From assembly GCA_023145595.1 (NCBI GenBank), contig JAGLDM010000339.1:1-17134 (forward strand): a stretch of 17,134 nucleotides of DNA, written 5' to 3'. The notes under the pieces were generated by a model. The model did no database searches and was not told the DNA's origin. It was given only the letters and a program-made list of their open reading frames with translations. This document shows positions 7,447-15,321 of this stretch, in pieces (the stretch's first letter is position 1; each line of letters begins with the position of its first letter). Made by a program: the position numbers and the translations under genes. The DNA comes from Flavobacteriaceae bacterium. GTDB taxonomy: Bacteria > Bacteroidota > Bacteroidia > Flavobacteriales > Flavobacteriaceae.

Positions 7447-8046
7447 ATGGAACTAGACAAATTAAAAAAACAAATAGGTAAAACAGACATCTATCTTTTA
7501 GATCAAATCTTAAAAGGTCGCTACTCTAAAGAAGAACTTATTTTGGATGCTGGCTGTGGATTTGGACGAAATTTAAAATGGTTTTACAATAATAATTTCC
7601 CTGTTTATGCCATTGATGCAAACAGTGAAAATGTGTCAGTAGTCAAAGAAAATTACCCTAATCAAAAAGAACATTACACAACAAATTCAGTTGAAAACAT
7701 TCCTTTTGAAAATCAGTTCTTTCATCATATTGTATGTATTGCTGTGTTGCATTTCGCAAAAAACGAAGCCCATCTATTTGAAATGATTTCTGAAATGGTT
7801 CGAGTTTTAAAAGCTAATGGCACCCTATTTATAAGAGTTGCTTCTAACATTGGTTTAGAAAAGAAAGTGATACATGTTGCCGATGGTGTTTACACTTTAC
7901 CTGATGGAACTAACCGTTTTCTCCTAAATAGAGTCCTTTTAGAAAAAATAATAGACACGTTTAATCTTAAATTATTAGAACCCGTAAAAACAGTTAATGT
8001 AGAAGATATACGGTGTATGACAACGCTTATGCTTCAGAAAAAATAA
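7447..8046 (+). CDS. Class I SAM-dependent methyltransferase
   Basis: This 199-aa Rossmann-fold methyltransferase has motif I ILDAGCGFGRN (residues 32-42), the acidic residue after beta-2 in VYAIDAN (Asp57), a post-motif region IVCIAVLHFAKN and motif III-like VLKANGTLFIRV. The substrate is unknown. The overall pattern is close to the small TehB/UbiE-like methyltransferases common in Bacteroidota. I chose the ATG at 7447 (MELDKLKKQIGKTD). The frame is open back to 7345, but those 34 residues are cysteine- and aromatic-rich, unlike a methyltransferase N-terminus, and look like translated leader. The gene is divergent from tgt and convergent with the HMA protein gene, leaving 43 bases between the two stops. 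The divergent region holds a 6-bp hairpin TCCGTT/AACGGA (7264-7279) of unknown meaning. Confidence 0.82.
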   Translation: MELDKLKKQIGKTDIYLLDQILKGRYSKEELILDAGCGFGRNLKWFYNNNFPVYAIDANSENVSVVKENYPNQKEHYTTNSVENIPFENQFFHHIVCIAVLHFAKNEAHLFEMISEMVRVLKANGTLFIRVASNIGLEKKVIHVADGVYTLPDGTNRFLLNRVLLEKIIDTFNLKLLEPVKTVNVEDIRCMTTLMLQKK

Positions 8047-8089
8047 ACGGCTATCCAAAAAAAAACACCTCTGATAAATTCAAATTTAA

Positions 8090-8359
8090 TTATTTTGTCA
8101 TTTTACCTGTAGCACAACTCACAAAAGATTTCGCTTTAGAAAGTGCAGAATTGGCATCTCCTTCTTCTGGATAACCAATTGCAGCCAATTTACTTTTTAC
8201 AACAGACAAATCATTATCAGACAAGAAGTCAAAAGCCACTGATGAAGATTCAACATCAACAACAACATTACTAATATTTTCTATACTTGATATTTTAGTA
8301 GTAATTGTATGTGCACAACCACCACATTTTAAATTTTGAATTATTATTTCTACTTTCAT
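8090..8359 (-). CDS. Heavy-metal-associated (HMA) domain protein, copper-chaperone-like
   Basis: This 89-aa protein has the ferredoxin-like HMA fold pattern: MKVEIIIQNLKCGGCAHTI carries the metal-binding Cys12 and Cys15, followed by VVVDVESSSVAFDF and a third segment ending AAIGYPEEG. Domains like this bind Cu(I) or similar soft metals and pass them to a P-type ATPase or another partner. No transporter or metal sensor is adjacent, so the partner is unknown. About 20 residues follow the core domain and include one more cysteine (SFVSCATGK), which is uncommon in minimal chaperones. A TAnnTTTG box 41 bases upstream supports this start and independent transcription. Confidence 0.85.
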   Translation of the reverse strand: MKVEIIIQNLKCGGCAHTITTKISSIENISNVVVDVESSSVAFDFLSDNDLSVVKSKLAAIGYPEEGDANSALSKAKSFVSCATGKMTK

Positions 8360-8400
8360 AATTTTATGATTTAATTTATATGGTATTATTTTTTATTACT

Positions 8401-8408
8401 CAAAGGTA
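8401..8408 (-). promoter_or_regulatory. Candidate Bacteroidota -7 box for the HMA gene
   Basis: On the minus strand this reads TACCTTTG, a full TAnnTTTG match 41 bases before the start. A TTAG sequence about 16 bases upstream could serve as a weak -33 element. The folded element at 8414-8552 begins immediately upstream and includes that region. Confidence 0.5.
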
Positions 8409-8413
8409 AACAG

Positions 8414-8552
8414 AAAAGAGAGCACCTAACTAAGGGTGTGTAATTTAAACCCTGTCTGTTCTCTTTTTCGTTTTAAATTTCTTCGATTTTCTTCATTTCT
8501 ATCTTTAAAATCGAAGAGGTTTAAAATGGCCCTAGCGGCAGCGTCACACCCT
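8414..8552. other. Highly self-complementary intergenic element (possible MITE or structured RNA)
   Basis: Three sets of paired arms are packed into about 140 bases. An outer 8-bp perfect stem AGGGTGTG/CACACCCT (8433-8440 and 8545-8552) encloses a hairpin with a 10-bp perfect core CTTCGATTTT/AAAATCGAAG (8481-8490 and 8507-8516). That hairpin extends outward to 8469 and 8528, giving about 22 pairs with a few G-T pairs and a 16-base loop. A further perfect 8-bp pairing AAAAGAGA/TCTCTTTT (8414-8421 and 8460-8467) would be an alternative or pseudoknot. The frame open through it (8426-8620, minus) has no recognisable domain. The rest of the gene-free stretch to 8800 shows only a 5-bp hairpin CTCCA/TGGAG (8622-8640) before a T tract, and AT-rich sequence. 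Confidence 0.5.
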
Positions 8553-8800
8553 ACTTTTAATATCGTGGATATCCAAAAGGTTCTGCCTCCAAATTTAATA
8601 TAAAATTGCTGAATGGTCAAACTCCAATTTTGAAGTGGAGATATCCATTTTTTTTATGTTTTTTGTTCTTTTTTTGTCATGTTTTCTGTTTGAATAAAAT
8701 TAATAATTATTTCTATTCAGACAGAGTTGAGTTTACTATCCTCATGTGTGTTTTTTATAGTATCATTTTTTTTACTACTTTTAGGTACAATTAAGAAAAT

Positions 8801-10519
8801 ATGAATCAATTACTTTATTACCTGAAGTTTAAAGTCGCTGTATTACTACTATTAAACACATCGTTCTTTTTAGGAGCACAAAATGATAGTATTCTAGTTT
8901 CTAATCAGGATTTTACTAACACTCAATCTAAAATTGTGGGAGATGATTTTGTTCCCGTTATTTTTAGATCAGATACACTTATTGTGTTAAAAAAAGGTTT
9001 AGGTAATTTAGGTGTCAATGAACGAGCCGTAAAAATTACCGAAAAATTAAAGCCATTTTCTAAAGGATACAAGGTGTCGCAAGACAGTGTCTATCTAGTA
9101 AGAAAAGAAGGATATTATGAGGTAATGATAAATCAAAAAAAGGTATTTGTAATTACTCAGAAAGATGCTGATGTAGAAAAGATTCCTTTGGCGATGTTTG
9201 CAGGTGTAGTAATTGAAAGATTGGAAGATAGTTTAGTGAAAGTTGAAGTATTAACACCAAAAGAATGGGCGCAACGTATTGGTTATTTTTCATTCTCCTT
9301 CATTGCTTTATTGATTTTTATAAAACTACTTAATTGGTCGTTTCGTAGGTTAGATAAGCGACTTTCTAAAATAGAAAAGAAATTTTTAAGGAAGAACCGT
9401 AATCTTTTAAAATATTTTATTCCCAAAGACACGGTTAATATTTTTGTGTTCCTTTCCAAAGTTGTAAGAGTCGGAATTTTAGTTTTGGTTTTGATGGTGT
9501 ATGCACCGTTTATGTTTAGTTTCTTTCCTTGGGCAGAGAGAATTGTGAATCTGTTTTATGGCTATATTTCATCTCCTGTTGAATATGTGTTTTATGGTTT
9601 TGTAGATTTTATTCCGTCCTTGTTTTTTATCATCATTATTATCATAATATCACGATATATAGTACGTGTTGGAAAAGATATTGCGGATGATGTGGAAGAA
9701 GATAAATTTAAATTGCCTAATTTTCATAAAGATTGGGCTAAACCAACGGTTAAGATTTTTAGCATATTGGTATATGCTATTTCTTTAGTGATGATTTTCC
9801 CACATTTACCAGGGTCTGGATCCTCGGCATTTCAAGGTGTATCTATTTTTATTGGGGCAATTATTTCATTTGGATCTACTTCGGCAATTGCAAATATTAT
9901 TGCAGGGATTGTCATTACTTATATGAGACCATTCCAACTTGGAGATCGTGTAAAGATTGATGATATGGTTGGTGATATTATTGATAAAACAATTTTAGTA
10001 ACACATTTAAGAACCTTAAAAAACGAAGATATTACCATTCCAAATGCCAATATTTTAACTGGGAATATCATTAATTATTCACATGATAAAGAGCAAAGTA
10101 TTCTATTGTATACTACCATTACATTGGGCTATGATTTACCTTGGCAAACAGCAGAGAAATTACTTTTAAAAGCGGCTAGCAATGTTAAATTGGCTTTAAA
10201 AGATCCGGCGCCATTTGTTTTACAAACTAGTTTAGATGATTATTATGTGTCGTATGAATTAAATATTTCGATAAATAAACCAAAAAAGATGCCTTTAATT
10301 TATTCGGAAATACATAAAAACATTTTAGATGTATTTAATGAAGCAGGTGTAGAAATTCTTTCACCCGCGTATATGTCTGCACGTGACGGCAGTGTAACAA
10401 CAGTACCAAGTTTAATTAAAAAGGGCGAAAAAGGTGTTCTAGAAAAATTGACAGATCACTTAACAGGAAGAAATCAAAAAATCACCATTAGTAAGCCGGA
10501 TAAATCGGAAGGTGAATAA
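8801..10519 (+). CDS. MscS-family mechanosensitive channel with N-terminal extracytoplasmic domain
   Basis: This 572-aa protein has a signal peptide (about 1-26, ending FFLGAQ) and a periplasmic domain of about 130 residues. That domain carries the pattern DTLIVLKKGLGNLGVNERA, similar to extensions of other long MscS proteins. Membrane helices follow at about 160-180, 212-238, 265-288, 318-337 and 345-372. The last is the pore-lining TM3, glycine- and alanine-rich (FIGAIISFGSTSAIANIIAG), followed by the MscS signature YMRPFQLGDRVKIDDMVGDI. The cytoplasmic beta and alpha/beta domains then run to about 535. These channels open under membrane tension to release solutes during osmotic downshift. 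The charged C-terminal tail (538-572) is not conserved in the family as far as I know. No clear promoter motif or Shine-Dalgarno is visible, and no strong terminator lies between it and the convergent efflux operon. Confidence 0.93.
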   Translation: MNQLLYYLKFKVAVLLLLNTSFFLGAQNDSILVSNQDFTNTQSKIVGDDFVPVIFRSDTLIVLKKGLGNLGVNERAVKITEKLKPFSKGYKVSQDSVYLVRKEGYYEVMINQKKVFVITQKDADVEKIPLAMFAGVVIERLEDSLVKVEVLTPKEWAQRIGYFSFSFIALLIFIKLLNWSFRRLDKRLSKIEKKFLRKNRNLLKYFIPKDTVNIFVFLSKVVRVGILVLVLMVYAPFMFSFFPWAERIVNLFYGYISSPVEYVFYGFVDFIPSLFFIIIIIIISRYIVRVGKDIADDVEEDKFKLPNFHKDWAKPTVKIFSILVYAISLVMIFPHLPGSGSSAFQGVSIFIGAIISFGSTSAIANIIAGIVITYMRPFQLGDRVKIDDMVGDIIDKTILVTHLRTLKNEDITIPNANILTGNIINYSHDKEQSILLYTTITLGYDLPWQTAEKLLLKAASNVKLALKDPAPFVLQTSLDDYYVSYELNISINKPKKMPLIYSEIHKNILDVFNEAGVEILSPAYMSARDGSVTTVPSLIKKGEKGVLEKLTDHLTGRNQKITISKPDKSEGE

Positions 10520-10556
10520 CTTTATTATTAAGAGACTCAGAGACGCGAAGTATTTA

Positions 10557-11678
10557 TCAATTTATTTTCTTATAACTCCAAACAGCCAAAATATTCATTA
10601 TAAACGCATAAAGCAGTGTTTTTAGAAGTTGTGGTAAAATATCCACTAAAGAAGAACCCTTTAGCATCACCATTCGCATTACTTCTACAAAATATTTTAT
10701 CGGATTGAAGTCGGTTAAAGTTTGCGCCCATTCTGGCATACTTTCAATCGGAGTGAAAAGTCCGCTCATTAAAATAAAAATAACCATAAAGAACCAAGCA
10801 ATAAACATGGCTTGTTGTTGGGTATCTGTAAAGTTTGAAATAAACAAACCAATTCCTAATACAACCAAAATATAGATCGAAGTGTATAGATACATCACAA
10901 ATATATTTCCTAACATAGGTACATCAAAAATAACTTTGGCAATAATTAATCCGATGCTTAAAATTCCGAGACCTATTACCCAAAAAGGAAAAAGTTTACC
11001 AATTATAAATTGATGTTTCTTAATCGGAGTTACATTAATTTGTTCCAAAGTTCCAATTTCTTTTTCTCGGACAATATTCATTCCTGATAAGAAAAGGGTA
11101 ATCATAGTAACCAGTAATACTAAAATTCCGGGAACCATAAATGTTTTGTAATTCAAGGTTTCATTATACCAAAAAGAAGGAATGCTGGTAATATTTTGCG
11201 GAGTGCTTTTTAAGTCCGACGGTTGCATTAAAGAAATCTTTATGTTTTTGTTAAACTTCTGAACAATTTGATTTATATATACATTTTCTACCCCGGCAGC
11301 CGCCCCATCAATAGCGTTGATGGTGATTCCTAAAGAGGCTTGTTTTTCTTTTAACAACTCTTTTTCAAAGTTTTTTGGAATATTCAAAACCACATCAACT
11401 TTTCCTTTTAGCATTGCTGAACTGGCATTTTTTTCTGAAGGAAAACTTGAAACCACCTGAAAATATTTCGAAGCATCAAATTTTTCAATCAGCGCTCTAG
11501 AAGTAGAGGAATGATCATTATCAACATAAGAAAATTGAATGTTTTTAATTTCAAAAGTTGCTGCATTCGACAAAATAATCAATTGCAATAAAGGGAGAAT
11601 AAAAATGATTGGGAGCATCCCTTTATTCCGAAATATTTGCTTGAATTCTTTCTGTATGATGTATCCGATGATTCGCAT
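10557..11678 (-). CDS. ABC-2 type exporter permease, second (YbhR-like)
   Basis: This 373-aa permease has a first membrane helix at about 22-40 (MLPIIFILPLLQLIILSNA) and a large extracytoplasmic loop of about 135 residues. Five more helices lie at about 178-200, 226-250, 257-280, 287-308 and 345-368. This layout is the ABC-2/DrrB-like type used by drug exporters such as YbhS and YbhR. It is the last gene of the operon. Its ATG overlaps the stop of the preceding permease (TAATG at 11676-11680), implying translational coupling. The two permeases are similar in length and topology and probably form a heterodimer. No clear terminator follows before the convergent MscS gene. Confidence 0.9.
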   Translation of the reverse strand: MRIIGYIIQKEFKQIFRNKGMLPIIFILPLLQLIILSNAATFEIKNIQFSYVDNDHSSTSRALIEKFDASKYFQVVSSFPSEKNASSAMLKGKVDVVLNIPKNFEKELLKEKQASLGITINAIDGAAAGVENVYINQIVQKFNKNIKISLMQPSDLKSTPQNITSIPSFWYNETLNYKTFMVPGILVLLVTMITLFLSGMNIVREKEIGTLEQINVTPIKKHQFIIGKLFPFWVIGLGILSIGLIIAKVIFDVPMLGNIFVMYLYTSIYILVVLGIGLFISNFTDTQQQAMFIAWFFMVIFILMSGLFTPIESMPEWAQTLTDFNPIKYFVEVMRMVMLKGSSLVDILPQLLKTLLYAFIMNILAVWSYKKIN

Positions 11679-12784
11679 TATTCCAATCTAATTTTATATT
11701 TCTTAATACTCAGCCCCATAAAAAATAATGTCATTCCTATTAAAATTAAGGTCTCTTTCCAAATAAAGGCAATTCCGACTCCTTTGAGCATAATTGCTTT
11801 TAGAATGATGATAAACCATTTTGCCGGAATAATATTACTGATAACTTGCAAGGGTAGTGGCATACTTGAAATCGGGAAAATAAATCCTGATAATATAATT
11901 ACAGGAAGCATTAATCCCATTAAAGAAATCATCATTGCGGTTTGTTGCGTTTCCGACACTGTAGAGATTAATATACCCAATGCTAACGATGTTATGATAA
12001 ATAAGACGCTTTCTGCTCCTAATAAAAACAAACTGCCTTGTACGGGCATTTTGAAAATGAAGATGCTTAATAAAATAATTACGATTGCATTTATTACGGA
12101 AAGAAAGATATAAGGTACGACTTTACCGATTATCACTTGAAACGGATTTAAAGGAGAGACCAACAAAATTTCCATAGTTCCCATTTCCTTTTCTTTGGTG
12201 ATAGATATAGAGGTCATCATGGCAGAAACTAGCATTAAAATGATCGTCATCACTCCGGGAACAAACATAAAGACGCTTTTTAACTCCGGATTGTAAACCA
12301 TTCTTGTTTGAGGAATAATTTGATATACTACGGAAATATCTTTGTTCAATTCTTGCTGATATTTTTGCAAAATAGCAGTCACAAAATTACTGATGGTGTT
12401 TGCGGTATTGGGATCTGTAGCATCTGTAATAATTTGAACAGTGGCATTGTTGTTTTTGACTAATTTTTTGCTAAAATCCTTTTCAAAACTTAAAACAACT
12501 TTCACTTTTCCCTTTTTAAAAACAGATTCAATCTCTTTTTCGTTTTCAACAAATTGTTTGATGCTAAAATATTTTGAGGCGGCAATCTTGTTGATAATCT
12601 CTTTGGTAGTGGCATCTTTTGAATGATCTAAAATGGCAATATCTACATTGTTAATCTCGTTGGTAATTGCAAAACCAAATAGCATAATTTGGGCAATAGG
12701 CATTCCGAAGAGAATAAACAGTGAGCGCCGATCTCTAAAAATGTGGTAAAATTCTTTTTTTATAAAACCTAAAAATCTGTTCAT
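11678..12784 (-). CDS. ABC-2 type exporter permease, first (YbhS-like)
   Basis: This 368-aa permease has its first helix at about 23-43 (LFILFGMPIAQIMLFGFAI) and a loop to about 170 with a DxTDPNTAN segment. Five more helices follow in the C-terminal half (about 172-196, 218-242, 250-272, 283-305 and 342-362). Between helices it has the cytoplasmic EKEMGTMEILLVSPL motif that couples such permeases to their ATPases; its partner has EKEIGTLEQINVTPI. The start overlaps the stop of the preceding ATPase gene (ATGA at 12781-12784). It presumably forms the membrane channel together with the permease at 10557-11678. Confidence 0.9.
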   Translation of the reverse strand: MNRFLGFIKKEFYHIFRDRRSLFILFGMPIAQIMLFGFAITNEINNVDIAILDHSKDATTKEIINKIAASKYFSIKQFVENEKEIESVFKKGKVKVVLSFEKDFSKKLVKNNNATVQIITDATDPNTANTISNFVTAILQKYQQELNKDISVVYQIIPQTRMVYNPELKSVFMFVPGVMTIILMLVSAMMTSISITKEKEMGTMEILLVSPLNPFQVIIGKVVPYIFLSVINAIVIILLSIFIFKMPVQGSLFLLGAESVLFIITSLALGILISTVSETQQTAMMISLMGLMLPVIILSGFIFPISSMPLPLQVISNIIPAKWFIIILKAIMLKGVGIAFIWKETLILIGMTLFFMGLSIKKYKIRLE

Positions 12785-13509
12785 CCTCTGGCTAATTTTA
12801 AAAAGACATCATTCATACTATCTACTTGAAACTGTTCCTTTAATTTTTTAGGAGTATCTAAAGCCTCTATTTTTCCGTTTACCATTATAGAAACTCGGTC
12901 GCAATACTCGGCTTCATCCATATAATGCGTAGTTACAAAAACGGTTGTTCCATTGTTTGCCGTTTTATAAATCATTTCCCAAAACTGTCTTCTTGTTATT
13001 GGGTCAACTCCACCTGTAGGTTCATCCAGAAATATGATTTTCGGATTATGAATTAAAGCCACAGAAAATGCTAGTTTCTGTTTCCATCCTAATGGTAAAG
13101 AGGCCACCAATTGATTTTTCACTTCATGCAAGTCTAATTCTTCAATTAGTTGAGCGGTTTTTTCTTTAATTATTTTCCGTTTCAATCCATAAATCCCACC
13201 ATAAAAAACAATATTTTCTTTAACAGTCAAATCATCATAAAGAGCAAACTTCTGACTCATATAACCAATGTTTTTTTTGATGTCTTCGGCATTTTCATAA
13301 ACATCATAACCCGCAATCGTTGCTTTTCCCGAAGTAGGAGCAGAGATGCCTATAAGCATTTTCATAGCAGTTGTTTTTCCTGCGCCATTAGCGCCTAAGA
13401 ACCCGAAGATTTCACCTTCTTTTACTTGAAAAGAAATGGAATCCACAGCCTTAAAATCACCAAACATTTTGGTTAAATTTTCAACTTCTATAACTTGTTT
13501 TTCTTTCAT
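12781..13509 (-). CDS. ABC exporter ATPase, second half-site (YbhF C-terminal-like)
   Basis: This 242-aa nucleotide-binding protein has Walker A GANGAGKT (39-46), Q-loop Gln86 in YMSQKF, Walker B IIFLDEP (Asp162, Glu163) and H-loop His195 in VTTHYMDEAE. Its signature motif is LPLGW (138-142) instead of LSGGQ. It would therefore supply a complete Walker A/B/Q/H set to one ATP site but a degenerate signature to the other. The C-terminus is short, as expected for a subunit dedicated to one transporter. Its start overlaps the stop of the first ATPase gene (ATGA at 13506-13509) and its stop overlaps the YbhS-like permease start. In E. coli the corresponding domain is the second half of the fused YbhF protein. 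Confidence 0.93.
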   Translation of the reverse strand: MKEKQVIEVENLTKMFGDFKAVDSISFQVKEGEIFGFLGANGAGKTTAMKMLIGISAPTSGKATIAGYDVYENAEDIKKNIGYMSQKFALYDDLTVKENIVFYGGIYGLKRKIIKEKTAQLIEELDLHEVKNQLVASLPLGWKQKLAFSVALIHNPKIIFLDEPTGGVDPITRRQFWEMIYKTANNGTTVFVTTHYMDEAEYCDRVSIMVNGKIEALDTPKKLKEQFQVDSMNDVFLKLARG

Positions 13510-14411
13510 TTACTTGCTAATTCCATAAAAGTATCTTCTATGGTTGGTTTTGTGAGTTCTATGGTAATTTCTGAAAGACCACACTCTTTTAAATAAGTTT
13601 TTAGTTCCTTTAAATCAAAATCTGATCTTTGGTCTGTATAGTGAACAAATTCTCCAAACGGATAGACGCTATATTGATTTTTATAGTCTTTCAAACTATT
13701 TATGAGCCCATACATTTTATCCGCACTTATGGAATATAACTTTTTAGGAAAGTGATTTACAATATTTTTAGGAGAATCGATTTCTAATATTTCCCCATCC
13801 TGAATTAAAGCAATTCGGTCACACAAGGCAGCCTCATCCATATATGGTGTAGATACCAAAATTGTAATTCCCTTTTGTTGTAATCGTTTTAGCATTTCCC
13901 AAAACTCTTTTCTAGAAACGGGGTCAACTCCTGTGGTTGGTTCATCTAAAAATAACACTTTTGGTTTGTGAATTAACGCACAGCACAAGGCTAACTTTTG
14001 CTTCATTCCGCCAGAAAGTTTTCCTGCCCTACGGTTTTTAAACGGAGCAATTTGAATGTATATATCCTCGATTAAAGCATAATTTTCTTCAATAGTAGTT
14101 CCGAAAATAGCAGCAAAGAAGTTGAGGTTTTCTTCTATGGTTAAATCTTGATATAAAGAAAATTTGCCGGGCATATAACCCACATTATTTCGGATACTCT
14201 TATAATCTTCAATAATGTCGAAATTAGCGACATTGGCATTTCCTTGATCCGGAATTAAAAGCGTTGTTAAAATTCTGAAAAGCGTTGTTTTTCCGGCACC
14301 ATCTGGACCAATTAAGCCAAATAATTCCCCCTCATTAACATCAAAAGAAATATCGTTTAATGCCGTAACGTCTTTAAACGATTTACTTATATTTTGTATT
14401 GAAATACTCAT
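13506..14411 (-). CDS. ABC exporter ATPase, first half-site (YbhF N-terminal-like)
   Basis: This 301-aa nucleotide-binding protein has Walker A GPDGAGKT (35-42), a canonical signature LSGGM (132-136), Walker B VLFLDEP (Asp156, Glu157) and D-loop GVD. Two catalytic-loop residues are replaced. The Q-loop reads YMPGKF, with Gly82 where Gln is usual. The H-loop reads STPYMDEA, with Pro189 where the switch His is usual. Its own ATP site is thus predicted to hydrolyse poorly, while its signature completes the site of the second ATPase. After the core domain, about 75 residues (SISADKMYGLINSLKDYK onward) form an accessory C-terminal region, possibly linking the two halves. It starts 12 bases after the adaptor gene stop. 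Confidence 0.93.
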   Translation of the reverse strand: MSISIQNISKSFKDVTALNDISFDVNEGELFGLIGPDGAGKTTLFRILTTLLIPDQGNANVANFDIIEDYKSIRNNVGYMPGKFSLYQDLTIEENLNFFAAIFGTTIEENYALIEDIYIQIAPFKNRRAGKLSGGMKQKLALCCALIHKPKVLFLDEPTTGVDPVSRKEFWEMLKRLQQKGITILVSTPYMDEAALCDRIALIQDGEILEIDSPKNIVNHFPKKLYSISADKMYGLINSLKDYKNQYSVYPFGEFVHYTDQRSDFDLKELKTYLKECGLSEITIELTKPTIEDTFMELASK

Positions 14412-14423
14412 TAAACTTGTAAT

Positions 14424-15314
14424 TTATTCAATCCACATTTCTGCGGGCATCCCTATTTTTAAACCACCATCATTTATAACGACTATTTTAATAGCATATA
14501 CCAAAGCCACTCTTTCCTCTTTGGTTTGAATAATTTTTGGCGTAAACTCTGCTTCAGAAGCAATCCAAATGATAGTTCCTTGATAGGATTTCATCTCTTT
14601 ATTTTCATCAATTTTTACGGTAATATTTTGTCCGATTTTTAAATTTGAAAGTTGATTCTCGCTGATATAAACACGCAATTCCATTTTTGATAAATCTGCA
14701 ATTTTATACAGCGGTTTTCCAAAAGTTGTAATTTCATAAGCTTCGGAATATTTTACAATAACAGTCCCATCAATCGGATTGATGATTTTACTTTTCAGAA
14801 TTTGATCATCAATAACTTTTAATTGAATATCAATATTCTTTAGTTCATTAACTACTGGTGCGTTTTGTATTTCTATACTTATAATTTGTTGTTGAATTAC
14901 ATCAATTTCACCAACAATATCATCCAGTTGTTTTTGTGTTCCTGCATCGTCTTTAATAAGATTTTCAATTCGTTTTTTATTTCGTTCTGCAGTTTTTAAT
15001 CTTGATTTAAGAACGGTAATTTGAGATAAAACCCCTCTTGATTTTGAAGCGATAACATCTTTACTTACTACTAAAAGCTCCTTTTTTAATGATAGTTGAA
15101 TGGTGTCTATATAGCCTAAAAAAGCGTCTTTTTTAAGAATATCACCTTCATTTACATCAAATTGAAGAAGTTTCCCGTTAATTTCAGAAGAAACCGTAAT
15201 TTCGGTTGCTTCAAAATTTCCATAAGCATCGGCTTTATCAGTATCTGTTTTACAAGCCGTAATGCTTAGTAGCAATGTGCTAAGACTCCAAAGTATTTTG
15301 TGTTTAGTTTTCAT
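14424..15314 (-). CDS. HlyD-family periplasmic adaptor lipoprotein (YbhG-like)
   Basis: This 296-aa membrane-fusion protein connects the inner-membrane ABC exporter to a TolC-like channel. A signal peptide with lipobox LSITAC places lipidated Cys21 at the mature N-terminus. Residues about 32-70 form the first half of the barrel-sandwich (lipoyl-like) domain. Residues about 72-165 are a charged helical hairpin (coiled coil). The second half-domain follows with SKIINPIDGTVIVKYSEAYE, and beta-barrel strands (MELRVYISENQLSNLKIGQ) run to the end. Lipid anchoring instead of a transmembrane helix is seen in many efflux adaptors. Gene order and length resemble E. coli YbhG. It begins 7 bases after the TolC-like gene stop. 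Confidence 0.93.
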   Translation of the reverse strand: MKTKHKILWSLSTLLLSITACKTDTDKADAYGNFEATEITVSSEINGKLLQFDVNEGDILKKDAFLGYIDTIQLSLKKELLVVSKDVIASKSRGVLSQITVLKSRLKTAERNKKRIENLIKDDAGTQKQLDDIVGEIDVIQQQIISIEIQNAPVVNELKNIDIQLKVIDDQILKSKIINPIDGTVIVKYSEAYEITTFGKPLYKIADLSKMELRVYISENQLSNLKIGQNITVKIDENKEMKSYQGTIIWIASEAEFTPKIIQTKEERVALVYAIKIVVINDGGLKIGMPAEMWIE

Positions 15315-15321
15315 AATTGTT

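Noticed and set aside
8426..8620. Open frame of 64 codons (-) in the gene-free stretch
   Set aside because: It runs straight through the nested stems, has no known motif and no promoter or start context. The self-complementarity explains the sequence better.
8606..8794. Open frame of 62 codons (+) rich in Phe, upstream of the MscS gene
   Set aside because: The hydrophobic composition comes from T-rich DNA. There are no plausible signals or family features.
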